Shown: positions 32,193 to 44,137 of the stretch, piece after piece | How positions within the stretch are numbered: position 1 is the stretch's first letter | Layout: every line of letters begins with the position of its first letter | Assembly: GCF_000143535.2 (NCBI RefSeq) | Contig: NC_037318.1 | Location: forward strand, 1,860,001-1,924,000 | Source: Botrytis cinerea B05.10 | Lineage: Eukaryota > Ascomycota > Leotiomycetes > Helotiales > Sclerotiniaceae | Reading direction: 5' to 3' | Length of the DNA stretch: 64,000 nt | Position numbers and translations under genes: made by a program | Notes under the pieces: generated by a model | What the model was told of the DNA's origin: nothing | The model's database searches: none | The model's input: only the letters and a program-made list of their open reading frames with translations

Positions 32193-33713
32193 ATGACAGC
32201 TACAGATGAGATACCAGGTCAGGCAGGACTCCCATCTGTCAACCCTACTAAATCTTTCTGGCATAGCGAGCCGTCGAAGATCTTATTGGGTCACAGAACT
32301 ACAGAGAGCCTTCCCACAAAAGCCGATGTTGTTATTATTGGGAGTGGAATTGCAGGGACTTCGGCCGCACATTGGTTAAGAGTGCATGATGATGGAAAAG
32401 ATCTCAATGTGGTGATGTTAGAGGCGAGAGAAGCTTGTTGGGGAGCAACTGGTAGAGTGAGTCAGACGTTCTCTCGAGCCTAAAATCTGTCAATGTCTAG
32501 CCACTAACGAGAATACCAAATTCAGAATGGAGGTCATTGTCAGCCGCTTGTTTATGCTTCACCTCCAGAAGTTGGAGCTTTTGAAGTGAGAAATTATGAG
32601 GATATCAAATCTTTTGTGGCAGAAAATGATGTTCAATGTGATTGGAAATCATTATCCAGTTGTCACTCTTACATGTCAGAAGATCAGTTCCAGGTAGCCG
32701 CTAAAGCTGCGGAAGCCCTCAAGGATCTGGATCCAGCACTAGGCGATTTAGTTACCATTATCACCAAAGATTCTACCAATCCCTCATTATCGGACCTTCG
32801 AATTCCTACAGCAGCTGGCGCAATTGCAACATCCAAAGCCGCTTCACTCTGGCCGTATAAATTGGTTGCATGGGTTCTAGAAGATTTGATCTCCAAGAAT
32901 GATTCCTCAAGCTCCCCAAAATTCAACCTTCAAACTTCAACACCCGTAACCGGGCTTCAAAAGTCTTCTTCGGAATGGATAATTCACACTTCTCGCGGCC
33001 AACTTTCAGCCCCCAAAGTTCTGTTGGCAATAAATGCCTACACATCACATCTTCTTCCCTCATTCTCTGATCTCATTACTCCCGTCCGTGGTGAGATGTC
33101 TTCACTTCTTCCCCCATTCTCCATGTCACCGGCCATAGAATCTCCAAATAAACCTTTAGAGTACTCTTACAGTATTATGGGGCATTTCGGTCAGAATATA
33201 AACCGAGATGATTATCTCGTCCAACGACCTTTTTTCTCCACATCCTCATCACAAAAAGAATCCGGAGGTGAACTGATGTTTGGCGGTGGTCGTCAATTTG
33301 CTGCACAAGCTGGCTTGGGAGTCTTCGATGATTCATCTATTGATCCTCCTGCTGCGAATTATCTCCGTCGAGAGCTACCCCGTACACTCAATCTTCACAA
33401 TAATGAAGAAGAGCTCGAGGCTACTTATGAATGGAGTGGGATTATGGGATTTAGCAGGGATAATTGGCCTTGGGTGGGAAATGTGACTGAGAGATTAGGA
33501 GGTGGAGAGGGCTTATATGTTTGTGCTGGTTTTACGGGACATGGGATGCCGACGGCGAGATTGAGTGCTAAGGCAGCTATAGGCTTAATGATGGGGGATG
33601 AGATAGACAGTATTGATTTACCTGAGAGGTATATATTAAGTGAAGAAAGAGTTAGAAAGGCAAGACAGCTGGATGTGGTTGGCGTTGCAGATGAGAAAGG
33701 TGGATTCTGCTAG
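32193..33713 (+). CDS. FAD-dependent oxidoreductase (DAO family)
   Basis: Two exons, 32193-32456 and 32526-33713, with a 69-bp GTGAGT...CACTAAC...CAG intron joined in phase 0; 483 residues. The FAD-binding motif VVIIGSGIAGTSAAHWL (GxGxxG at residues 50-55) is followed by EAREACWGATGR and, across the splice, GRNGGHCQP, the signature of D-amino-acid-oxidase/glycine-oxidase-like flavoproteins. The C-terminal half has WSGIMGFSRDNWPWVG and a final FAD-contact segment GLYVCAGFTGHGMPTARLS. There is no signal peptide. The family oxidises amines or amino acids; the substrate cannot be read from the sequence. It stands alone, with gaps of more than 400 bp on both sides. Confidence 0.92.
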
Positions 33714-34132
33714 AGTGGTGGTTGTGGTTTTCGGATGCGAATTCATGATCTGTGGTGTTTAACCTCAATTTGTTGTCTCCTCATTTTTATTCATACTTTC
33801 TCTCTTCTTTTTAATTTATATTTGATTGTTATTTCTTTCCTTTGTTACATAAACAGATGGACGTTTTAAGATTGTTTCTAAAGCCAGATTCTTCGTTTTT
33901 TTATTATGAACCATTTTCATGACTACTGCAGAATTTTTGTTGTTCGCAGAAGTTATAGGCACTCTTGGAAATCATTATCATCGCGTTAATTAATCTTCAC
34001 TACATCGGATTATACGAGAGATTTACTCTAGTAGTTTTATAAAGATTAATTCTTGCATTGGCATCTGAGAAAAAATAACGCAACCCCCATAACAAAAAAG
34101 ACTTTCATAGTCCATGAGCAAACTTCCTTCGC
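33714..34132. other. Convergent intergenic spacer
   Basis: 419 bp between two stops on opposite strands. T-rich tracts (CTCTCTTCTTTTTAATTTATATT at about 33800) suit a 3' end region. No gene. Confidence 0.4.
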
Positions 34133-35003
34133 TCAATATTTCATTTCCATGGATATCTTGTCAGATAACTCGATCTTGATGAAAATTTCCTCAGTAGGTT
34201 CCTCCTTGATGATTTCTTCCTTGGAATTCTCTTTCTTGACATTCTCCTGCTCGATTGCCCCCTCTTCAACATTCTCCTCCTTAATATCCTCCACACCGTT
34301 ATCCCGCATTACACGCTTCAATTCATCATCCACCCAAACATTATATTCCGAGTACTGTCCCTTATCCTGCAACCTCTTCCGTTCCTTCTCCAACCACTCT
34401 CCATACCACAACCCCGTTTTCCACTCCAAATAAATTATCTCGTCCCACGCAACCTTCTTGACTCGCTCCCAATGCTGACGTCGAATAACACTATTGATTC
34501 GACATTCTAATGTATCCAGATACTCCTGCACTACCTCTTGATTATATCGCATAATCAAAGTACCGAGACTGGGAGCCGCGACATAGCCCAAACAGTCGCG
34601 AGTCTCGCGATAAATCAATTGGCCGGAGAAGTTATATACAAGTCGCGCGTTCATCTTTTCGGGGCTGTAGGCGAATTCTCGCTGTAGAGGTATCCAACGT
34701 CTCTGTCCATTGGTGTTGATAAATAGTTTCCAGGATCCGTAGGCATAGCATTGTGAGCCGTCGGGATTGAGGTAGTAGTAATGACCACATTCTTAAAATT
34801 GGTTAGTTGTGGAATGTCCTGGAGACAGCTAGTTGCGGGAAGTGCTTAAAGAGAATGTGGAACAAACCGCCAAAACTGTAGTATTTGACACAATTCTGCT
34901 GCAAAAATATTAGACTGTGATAAGAAGTGGGGGGGGGATCTGGAGGTAGTACTTTGGTCTTGAGTTTGTCTGGAGGTATATCCATGAAATAGGCTAGGGA
35001 CAT
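34133..35003 (-). CDS. Hypothetical protein with acidic Glu/Lys-rich tail
   Basis: Three exons read right to left: 34953-35003, 34868-34898 and 34133-34791, with introns of 54 bp (34899-34952, ends TTTTTGCAG, contains a C9 run) and 76 bp (34792-34867, ACTAAC branch). The joins keep frame and give 246 residues. The middle has Tyr/Trp-rich sequence (ECGHYYYLNPDGSQCYAYGSW) and a helical region with conserved Trp (WERVKKVAWDEIIYLEWKTG). The last 70 residues are a charged repeat of KEENxEE and KEEPTEE. There is no signal or membrane segment. The family is unknown. The first intron could also be read through in frame (18 more residues), so its use is uncertain. It lies just beyond another unknown gene on the same strand. 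Confidence 0.6.
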
Positions 35004-35452
35004 CGTGATATCAGATAGATTTTAAGTGACTCTGAGTGAGGTTTGAGAGACCGTCGCGAAGGTTCAGTGAGGAGATTTTAGGAAATTGAGTCCTGAGAAT
35101 TCTTATTCCAGTAGGACTGAGTGCTTAGGATATTAAATGTTTGAGCTAATTAATTGTTTTCATAGTGAATAATGAGTTTTTTTTTGTTTTTTTGAGTGGA
35201 TGATAGTGAATTGGATGAACATATAGCTTTGAGAAAAACAAGATGCGAGAGTGTGTTTGCGAGGAAGATTCTTGAAGATGGTTGATTGCAGTATTGACTC
35301 CTTTGCGTGCACTTTCACAGCTCTTTCGAGCTTCCAAATCCTGAATCTTTGAAATGAAACGAGACAATCAGATGCGTTTCGCTTTTTGATAAGTTCATCG
35401 TATTCTGGCCCAGAAACCTGTGAAGACCTTTCGCACCACACTACCCACATTT

Positions 35453-37132
35453 CTACAAAGACCTAATAACTTCTTCTACCGAAATCGGTTCTTCTTCTAC
35501 TTTCGCCAACCTTCTCTTCAAGACACTTACCTTTTCCTGAGTCTCTTTAATTTCCTCTTCCTTAGAATGCGCCTTCCCCTCTCCTCTCCACCATTCCAAA
35601 TTCCCCTCCTCCCTCTTAATTTCATTCTCAAAATGCTTCCTCCACGCTTTCACCATTTCTGCTCTTTCTCCTTTCCAATCCCCATGATCAGCTATAGCTT
35701 TTTCTAGCAATTTGTTTGCTTCATTGACTAATTCTCTTTTATCCTCGAGAGTATTTTCTAACATTAAAATGTCTTCGCGGTCTTTGTCAGGATCACAATC
35801 CCACACTCCCATACGCACACGCCTAGAATGTGAATTTAGAGATTCTGTGACGTTATCTAGATTGAGCTTTTGATATATTATATCAGAAGCAGAGTCACAC
35901 GCGTGGCGTTTTATGGTCAAAAACTCGCACCAGCGGGCGTGGATAGAGTCGAAGCTGGTGCCGTTGAAGTTATGGGGCCAGCCGCAGGTTCGGAAGAGGA
36001 GTCTTAGATCTTCGTACTAGATGCTGTTAGAAAATCACATAAGAGAACTTCAAGAAAGAAAGAAACGGCGGAAAGGTTATATTGATGTTAAGTGCGCAAC
36101 ATTTGGAAAAGAAAGCAAATACCTCTTCATCCCATTCCGATAACATTCTACGGTCCTCGGAGCTTGGAATCCATTGAAGTTTCAAAAGTCTATTGGTGAA
36201 ATCTTCGAAGAGTTCTTTGGCGTGGCGGCTGGGAAGATGTTCATGGGAATTGAGATTGAGACTTCGGAGACCCTCGGGGAAGTTATGTACGCCGGGATCT
36301 TCGCTACGACCGGAATCTTGGCCTTCCATTGTTATGTGACCTAGTTTGAGTTAGTATAAACCAGCGGATCTGAACTGATATTTAGAAAAGTAAAGGGAAA
36401 AGATAAATGCATGTATTCAGGTCAAGTGAGAAAAGATCTGCGGGGCAGTGCAACGAAAGTATTTGAGTGGAATGCTTTTAGTCGACGGTCCGAAGAATGA
36501 TATCGCGGTTCTTTCAGCGTTATGATTCAGTGGTACTTCATGCTAAAACTTCGAAAGCTTTGTTCAGAATTTCGACTTATCTAGTTCTCGCATTGAGGAC
36601 AACCGCTCGCGACCTTGTACAACAAGAGACTCAACGATGTAGGATATACTAATGTCAACTTGGAACTCTCACCATTTCTCGTATCAAGAAACATCATAGT
36701 TCCATGATTTCCACATTCATTGATACAGATTTCCCAAGGTCTCATGTACTCCCCGTTCTCATCATCAAATCCGCCTTCGGGAGAAGCAAATCCCGGATCT
36801 CGGCTCTGCATCAACACATCCAGACTCCTCATATCGGCAAAACTTCCACCAAGGATAAACTCATCTTCATTGCTATAGCCCTCAATATATGGCAGGGCTT
36901 GAAGGAGTTCAATGGCTTGTGGTTCAAGGTCAAAGCTCTTTGCGAGATCCACGTCGATGGGAGGATCGTGGGGTGCATATTTGATGTAGGAGGTGGGAAA
37001 GTAACGCATTTTGGCGAGAAGTTCGTAGTATTGCGTTATAAGAGTCACTATCTCCTGTTGATCATAAACTCCATTTTTCTCGGGCAGGCCATGCAAGGCT
37101 ATGCCGGGGAGTGTTTGCATTTGATAAGACAT
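35453..37132 (-). CDS. Hypothetical protein of about 413 residues, three exons
   Basis: I join 36673-37132, 36123-36340 and 35453-36016 (minus strand). The introns are 332 bp (GTGAGA donor; ACTAACTCAAACTAG acceptor region) and 106 bp (GTATTT donor; CATCTAG). Both joins are in phase. The protein starts MSYQMQTLPGIALHGLPEKN and has a YFPTSYIKYAPHDPPIDV segment, a QALPYIEGYSNEDEFILGGS region, a CGNHGTMMFLDTRNG-HITM junction across the first splice, then FEDFTNRLLKLQWIP and, across the second splice, YEDLRLLFRTCGWP. The C-terminal third is a charged helix (coiled-coil-like, WRGEGKAHSKEEEIKE). It resembles an uncharacterised ascomycete family I cannot name. The long first intron leaves open that these are two genes; the matching phase and branch site favour one. 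Confidence 0.65.
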
Positions 37133-37608
37133 GACATTCGAATTCGGAGGAAAGCTTGGAAATGGGATTGATGAGATGAGAAGGAAAGAAAGAGAATGTG
37201 AATGGTGGCATTATACTGATGGATCGAACTAATAGATCCTTATTTATATAAATTAGATGCACTATAGATACCACCTCGCGAAACTTCCCCTTTCTAGGTG
37301 GCTGCCTACCACAAAAGGTGGAGCAGAATATTAAACATGAAGTTTTGTCACATGTGAGAAATCAATCACATGATAAGATTACAACCTCATTGAGAATTCT
37401 GCCCATCACACCGCCTAAACATGCGACTCTAGCCATTAGCAAAAGCAACAGAATCAAATTGCGTTTGTTTAAACACAATTTCTTGATGCTCTCGCCGGCT
37501 GACTGCAAAGAAAGAAAGAAAGCTTTGAGGCTATTGATTTACTGAGTTACTCAATGTTTAGGAGACTGGTTTGCATAACTTCAATCCACATGTGACATTC
37601 ATTTATTA
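37133..37608. promoter_or_regulatory. Divergent intergenic region
   Basis: 476 bp between the start of the minus-strand unknown gene and the helicase region on plus, so it should hold both promoters. A TATATAAATTA-like box is at about 37244-37256 on the side of the minus gene. No other element is recognised. Confidence 0.4.
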
Positions 37609-40600
37609 ATGAGTTTCATAGAATCTTCCCTGCTGGATACTCAACCCACTATACCGCCGCAATGTACTTCGTGTACCAAAACAGTGGAATCGGACTCATC
37701 AATGTTCGTTCGTGAGGTGTTATTCATCAGAGCTTGCTCCTGAAAGGACAACTCAGTCTCCTACTACGAGTAATTGGTTATTTGAAATTCCTCCAGAATC
37801 CACTTCACCAAGCAAACTTGGAGTGCCTCTTCCACCTATAGCTGTCTTTTCGAAAGATACGATTGACTGGAAAGCTGTAGAAAAAATCTTCATTAAACGC
37901 CCGAAATTAGCTAAAAGTCTTATTGGACATGGTGATACCGGATTCAGTACGGTTGCTTTCCTTGCTTCTCTGAATGCGGCCATATTGTGTAAAGCGCACT
38001 GTGTTTTCGAATATGAAAGCCATAGTTATTTTGCAACGGATGGCCAGAGACTTCTCACAAAATGCAGCCTTAATTTCAACCCTCCTGATGAATCTCCTTT
38101 AAATACTGTTGGTTTATCAACCAAAAAGGCAGGTTCATTCTTGCAAGTAAATCGGACAGTGTTTCTAACCAACAGCTCTAGTGGTTAGCCAGAGGAGTTG
38201 CACTTTTGCAAATTTTGCCCATTCTTGAAGAAAAACAACTATTAGATGACTTGTTATCCCTCATCTCACCAAAGTGGGTTTCCGAAACGGAACAAGAGAA
38301 GCCGGTTCATGATGTTCAATCCACACAAACTCAACCGATAATGCCAATCGCGCCAACAGAGACAAAATCAATTCCAGATGCCTCATTAAAACCCAAAGAA
38401 GAACCACCGGTAGAGCCGAACTCAAAGTTAACAAAAAAACCGAAGGTGCTCACACCAAATCATGTTGCCACGCGTGAGGTTTTCAATTATGCAGCAAAAT
38501 ATCTACATGTCCCGGAATACACTCTCACTTACCAAAAAGTTTCTAAAAAAGAACTCTCGAACAATCCCGCTACATCAAAAAAGCCTACAACTCCAAAAAC
38601 GAGTTTCACTGTCACCATATCTTTGCCTGAACATAGTATCTATGCAACCGCAACTAGCTTCGACCTCCCGCTCACGGAGGCTACGGCTTGTGCAGAGTTC
38701 AAAATGGAAACTGAGAAGCACCATATTGCAAACAACATACCTTCTCATTCATTGGAAGGACCAATCCTTTTAACTACCGCAAATGTGAGAAATTTCATGG
38801 ATTTTTACAATGACTACAATGACAAAGTAGTCATTCGGATAGATCGCAAGGGTGATCTTTTCAAGAGTCAAGCCTTTATCAGGAATTCTAATACTGCTGC
38901 TCTTGAAACACTTGGTCCGATCCTTGAGAGAAGCAGTTCTCGTGACCTCGAAACGTTGACTCTCCTAGTTGCTGCAGTCACAATAGTCAAGCAAAAGCCT
39001 CAATTACTCTTGGATTATCTGAGAAGTCTGGATGGAAGAATTGGAAAATACGTGGGAAAAGCTCTTCCTATGGAGCTCGAACTACACCAGAGTAGTCTGA
39101 GCTTAATGCAACGCACGGTAGAAACAACCACAAAGCTAAATTCATCAACACTACGTACTGACGAATTCATGGACCATGGTGTTCCTCCCTTGATGGATTA
39201 TCGCGAAAACTCCTTCAAGTATTCTTATGGCTGGAGATTTAAACAACGTTCCCGCGATTTATCGAAGTGGTTTTATAAACGTTCGCACAAACAGCAATAC
39301 TCGAAGTTGCTTCCTTTAAAGCAAAGTTCGTCTGAAGTATTGAATCACATTGAAAGTAATCAATTCTCTATTTTGATCGGAAAGACAGGGAGTGGAAAGA
39401 CGACTCAATTGTCTCAAATCATTTTGGATGACTATATTCGTACAAAACGTGGCGGAAAATGTAGGGTCATCTGTACGCAACCGCGAAGAATAGCCGCGAA
39501 GTCAGTGGCAGAACGTGTTGCTGAAGAACGTGGCCAAAAATTGGGTGATCAAGTCGGTTACAAGATAGGCTTTGATGCTAGACTCCCCAAACCTTGCGGA
39601 AGCATCACATATTGTACCACAGGAATCATCTTGCAACAATTAATACACCATCCGGATGCTATACTTGACAACACATCACATCTTATTATTGATGAAGTAC
39701 ATGAGAGAGATCTTGATATCGACTTTCTTTTGACAATGGTTAAAAAGCTTGTGAAAGAGAGAATTGAAACCGGAAAACCCACACCAAAAGTGTGCTTGAT
39801 GAGTGCCACCGCCGACGCCGAGATGCTTCAAGAATATTTCGCTTTCAAAGATGGAATCCGAGAAATTACCTGCCCAGTTCTGCATGTGGAAGGTCGAGCT
39901 TTCCCTGTCGAAAAATATTATCTCGAAAACATATTGGATACTTTCAGAGAAACATATCCAACAGGTCATCCTATCTGGGATCTTCTCGACTCAAACAAGA
40001 ATAAAGTTTATTTGAAAAGTGAAGAGCGAGTCAAGAAAACTGATTTAATCATGAACATTGAGAACGAGCAGCCTAAATCGGTGATCAAGTGGGACAGCCA
40101 TGAAGATGATCCCGATAGTCTACAAAACCAGATTGTAATGGACACTTTGGAGGGGCAATTACCTATTGATCTGGCTGCTATTATGATTGCGCACATAGCG
40201 AGCACTACAGAAAATGGCGCGATACTAGTTTTCCTGCCAGGCATACGAGGTATCAATATCATTGAAAACAATCTGAAGGCGCAATGTGTTTTTGATACAA
40301 ACTTCAATGACGAAAATAAGTTCAAGATCTTGAAATTACACTCGTCTACTGCAGATAAACACCAAGAAGCCTTCAAGCCAGTTTCTCCAGGCTGTCGAAA
40401 GATCATTCTAGCCACAAATGTTGCTGAAACCTCGATTACTATCGACGATATTCAATATGTTGTGGATACTGGAAAACACAAGGAAGAAAATTTTCATCAA
40501 ATGTTACGAATTTGGTCGCTGCCTTCCAAATGGATTAGCAAGTCAAGTGTGAAACAGAGGTCAGGTCGAGCAGGTCGTGTTCAAAACGGTAGTTATTATG

Positions 40601-42107
40601 GTCTCTTTTCGTGAGTCATTCCTTCAAATACTTTCACTTTTCAATATTGACATAACGCAGAAAACGTCGCTATGATTCACTTAGAAAAACTCCTCGTTCA
40701 GGAATGAGTCGCGTCGATTTGCAGAGCACCTGTCTCGCAGTTAAAATTCTCGGTTACAATGAATCTATTCAGGATTTCTTAGCGAGCGCTCCAGAGCCTC
40801 CGTCACCGAAAGCAATACAGTCAAGCATTGAGGATCTTCAAACACTTGGGGCACTCACCTCTACAGAAAAAATAAATCCTCTAGGTAGATTGATTGGAAT
40901 ACTACCTCTGAGACCCCCACTTGGCAAAATCGTAATCCTCGGAATACTTTTTCGCTGTCTAGATTCAATGATAATTTTAGCAGCCTTGGACAATATCATA
41001 CTTCAAGTACGTCCACTAGAGATGGAAGATGAATCCGATGCGGCAATGAGAGGATTTGCAAGGACATCCAAAAGCGATCATGTCGCCGTGCTCAATGCTT
41101 TCCGTGCGCTGCGCCATCTGGAAGAAGTTGATGGTCGCGAAGTCATGACCTCATTTGCATACCAGAAATTTCTTAGTGTGGCAAGTTATGATATAGTAAA
41201 GCGAAACATAACTTTAATCCAACAAGCGCTTCGAAGAAATATTTCAGTGCTAAACCAAGAAACTCAAGGCGTGGCCGAACTTGGTCAAAAGTTTGGCGGA
41301 GAGATACTGAATGAGAACTCAGATCAGGATGAATTAATAAGAGCACTTCTTGTACAAGGCTTGTATCCCCACATTGGTGCATGGAATAATTACGAAACCA
41401 AATATCAAATTGTCGCCAACGAGAAAGTATTCGTCGATGTACATCCGTCTTCTATCAATCACCCTTCACAGCGGCCTAACTTGAAGGTTGAAGGCATCGC
41501 ATCTTTATCAAAAGGCAATGCCCAGCTGTTATCCTTTGATAAGCTCACTCTCTTAAGCAATAAAAACCTTGTTATGCAACGCACAACTGCTGTAACGCCT
41601 TTTATGGTATCTTTATTCGGCGGGACGCTGAATCGGAGTGCAGATGACGCAGAACAGGTCGAAGTAGATAAGTGGCTTCGATTCAATGTGCGGAGTATAG
41701 ACAAATTGAGAGGCGCAGAGGGTGTTGCGGGACAAACCCTCATACATTTCAACAAGGCATTGCGACAGCTAGAGAATTATTTTTTTCACAAATTGGCCAA
41801 TGGTGAATACGTGGTGGATGACAAATTGTCTCGTGATTTCGCAAAAGCTTTGAAGGGAATGTTGATCACGGAACAGGATATCAATAGAGTTGTAGAAGAG
41901 GACGAACTCGACCTTGCTATGGACCTACGCAAGTTTTGGAATCGATCCAAATCTCCACTTGATGAGATACCACCAAAGGAGTCCAAGGAGTCCGTGCCAA
42001 AGATCTCACTACTCGAAGAAATAGAACATGATGAAGAAGATTCTTACGGATCTTTTTTGGAATTAGTGGAAAGTGCCTTGGAAGGACCCATCACCACTAA
42101 ACTTTAA
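37609..42107 (+). CDS. DExH-box ATP-dependent RNA helicase (DHX29/36/57-like)
   Basis: A large superfamily 2 helicase. Motif I is GKTGSGKTT (about 39388-39414), motif II is DEVH (about 39691), motif III is SAT, motif V is VAETSITIDDIQYVVDTGK and motif VI is QRSGRAGR; HA2 and OB-fold regions follow to 42107. An intron at 40611-40660 (GTGAGT...CATAACGCAG) is in phase 2 and restores GLFS-KRRYDSLRKTPRSGM. The N-terminal third has dsRNA-binding-like segments. Two places are unsettled. The frame open from about 37622 has no ATG: it reads VLRVPKQWNRTHQ...RCYSSELAP, like a mitochondrial presequence, while an ATG frame starts at 37609 and could join through a 46-bp intron. At 38147-38181 a 35-bp segment with GTAAAT, TCTAACC and TAG must be removed as a very short intron or reflects a frameshift. 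Role: RNA or RNP remodelling. Confidence 0.85.
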
Positions 42108-44137
42108 TCGGAAGCAACATCTTCCTCCTCACAACCAAAGAAAGCGATGGTGTTGAATCAAAGAATTCCAAAAATTCTACTCCTTCAAGGGCTATGCCTA
42201 GATCCAAGTCTCCAAACAAAGGTCGAAATACTGGAAATGCGCCTCCCAAAGACCAGCTCCGGAGCTCGAAACCCCCTCCCTGAGAGAACCCTGAAAATAC
42301 GAAACCCAATCGCTTATTACACGACATATTTAAAAGAGTATGGAGATCAAATTAGCGAAAGTCGAGGAGTTTCTCCACAACACGTCTTAACATCCTCCCT
42401 TTATATCTCAAACCCCACCTTCATCGAGAACAATCATCCAGAATATCACACCCCGGAGATCCATGAACAGCACTCCTTCCACTACTTTTGATGCGACCGA
42501 ACGCGGCTCACGCCGATATCGAAAGACCAGACAATTGTTTGCGAATCATTCAAGTAGTCCTTCCTTCTCCAGCCCAGCCGCTCTCAACATTTTCCATCAT
42601 GATTCCAGCCGCCCTAAATATCAACGATGCAGAAATCAAGCACGAGTGATTTCTCCAGGATGGAAAAAAAAAAACATGGTCCATAAATTCTCAGAAGATG
42701 TAACTAGCCATTAACTAGAGACGACTTTACAAGAATCCTAGAGTTTCTCCTACATGTGATCGCAGATACAATCTACATTCTACAATCTACAATCAAACAT
42801 GCCTCAATCCTCCACCAATCTATAAAATCTCTCTATCTCTCCACCACACTATGAATCCACAAGCCTTGCTGAAACCCCAGATTCTCCTGTGATTGAAACC
42901 TCGATTTCTTTAGGGAGATGACGAAATCTTCCCTAAGCATATATATATATATAAACTCCATTCCTACCAGGTGTCAATTCGGGGGAAAGCGCTGCTCGTA
43001 ACTTTATGTATTTTTGTAAATCGATGGTTATAACTTAATCAAAACTTAACCGTGTAGATTATATTTTTTCTTTTTTTTGTTTCTGGAAATGTGGGGGGGA
43101 GGGGAGGGGGGGGGGGGGGGGGGGTTTATGCGTTGATATGTGTATGTATGTATAACTATAGATATATATAATAATCTCCCACCAAATCAAATTTGATACA
43201 AGAACTAGAGAATGACTCAAAGTAAAATCCCAACTTTAAAACCATCGAAATATTCTCTCACTTAATTCAATGGGAAGGAAGGAAACCTGAAAATTCTTAT
43301 TTGGAATCTCTAGTGCAATCTTCATCCTATTAGCAACTGTGGATATTATTGATATTTTTATGTAGATGGATACTCGAAGGAAAGATAGAGGGCTGGAAAT
43401 ATATATATATGTATGTATGTATGTATAAGATCGGGATTGGGATCAGGATTGGATGTATAAAGTTTTAATTGAATGAGGGTATGGTATGTGCTTTGATGAA
43501 TTTTAACGAATGCCGGACGAGATGAGGTGAGGTGAAGTGAGATTGATTGTCTACCTAATAAGTGTGCTAAGTTATTATCTTCAAGATACACAACTACCTA
43601 CCTGTGCATCTCCGTACATGTAAAGTTACATACATACCGAAGCTTTGATATTTTTCTGCTTGGTAAGCTTATCTTGTAGAATGCGAAAATGTACCTAACT
43701 AGGTAGATAAGCTGCAAAGTAGTGAGTGTAGGTAATGTAACCTCAGTTTTATAACAGGGTGTGTGAGGAGTATTATATTAGTAAGAAAATGACGATTCGT
43801 ACTTTATGCTGGCGAAGTAGGTAAGAACATTGTAGCCGAATGTTCCGATAAGAAGGCTACCATGTATCTCGATGTAAGGAATGAGCTGAATGGGGCGGGG
43901 TTGGGTAAAGCTAGTTAGGTAGGTATATTGTCGTGGGCAGCATTGTGGTTGGTAGCATTCTGGTGGGTAGCATTGGGGTGGGTAGTATTGCGACTAGCTC
44001 TTACTATCAAGTGAAGAACTAAAGAACGTCGTGTGTGTGTAAGGATGCAGAAGCGGTAGTCTCGTATGTATAAGTTGTGTTTACTTCTCCGAGTATTAGG
44101 TACACCGATGAAATAAATACCATACGGTAAAATAGAT
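42108..44137. other. Intergenic region after the helicase
   Basis: About 2 kb. The first 200 bases contain a Lys/Ser/Pro-rich frame (SKNSKNSTPSRAMPRSKSP at about 42158-42215) that looks like a helicase tail in another frame, and a frame at 42147-42491; neither is convincing as a gene. A G19 run lies at 43106-43124, TA-repeat tracts at 42945 and 43158, and GTATGTAT tracts at 43410. ACCTACCT/AGGTAGGT motifs recur at 43595-43925. No gene supported. Confidence 0.4.
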
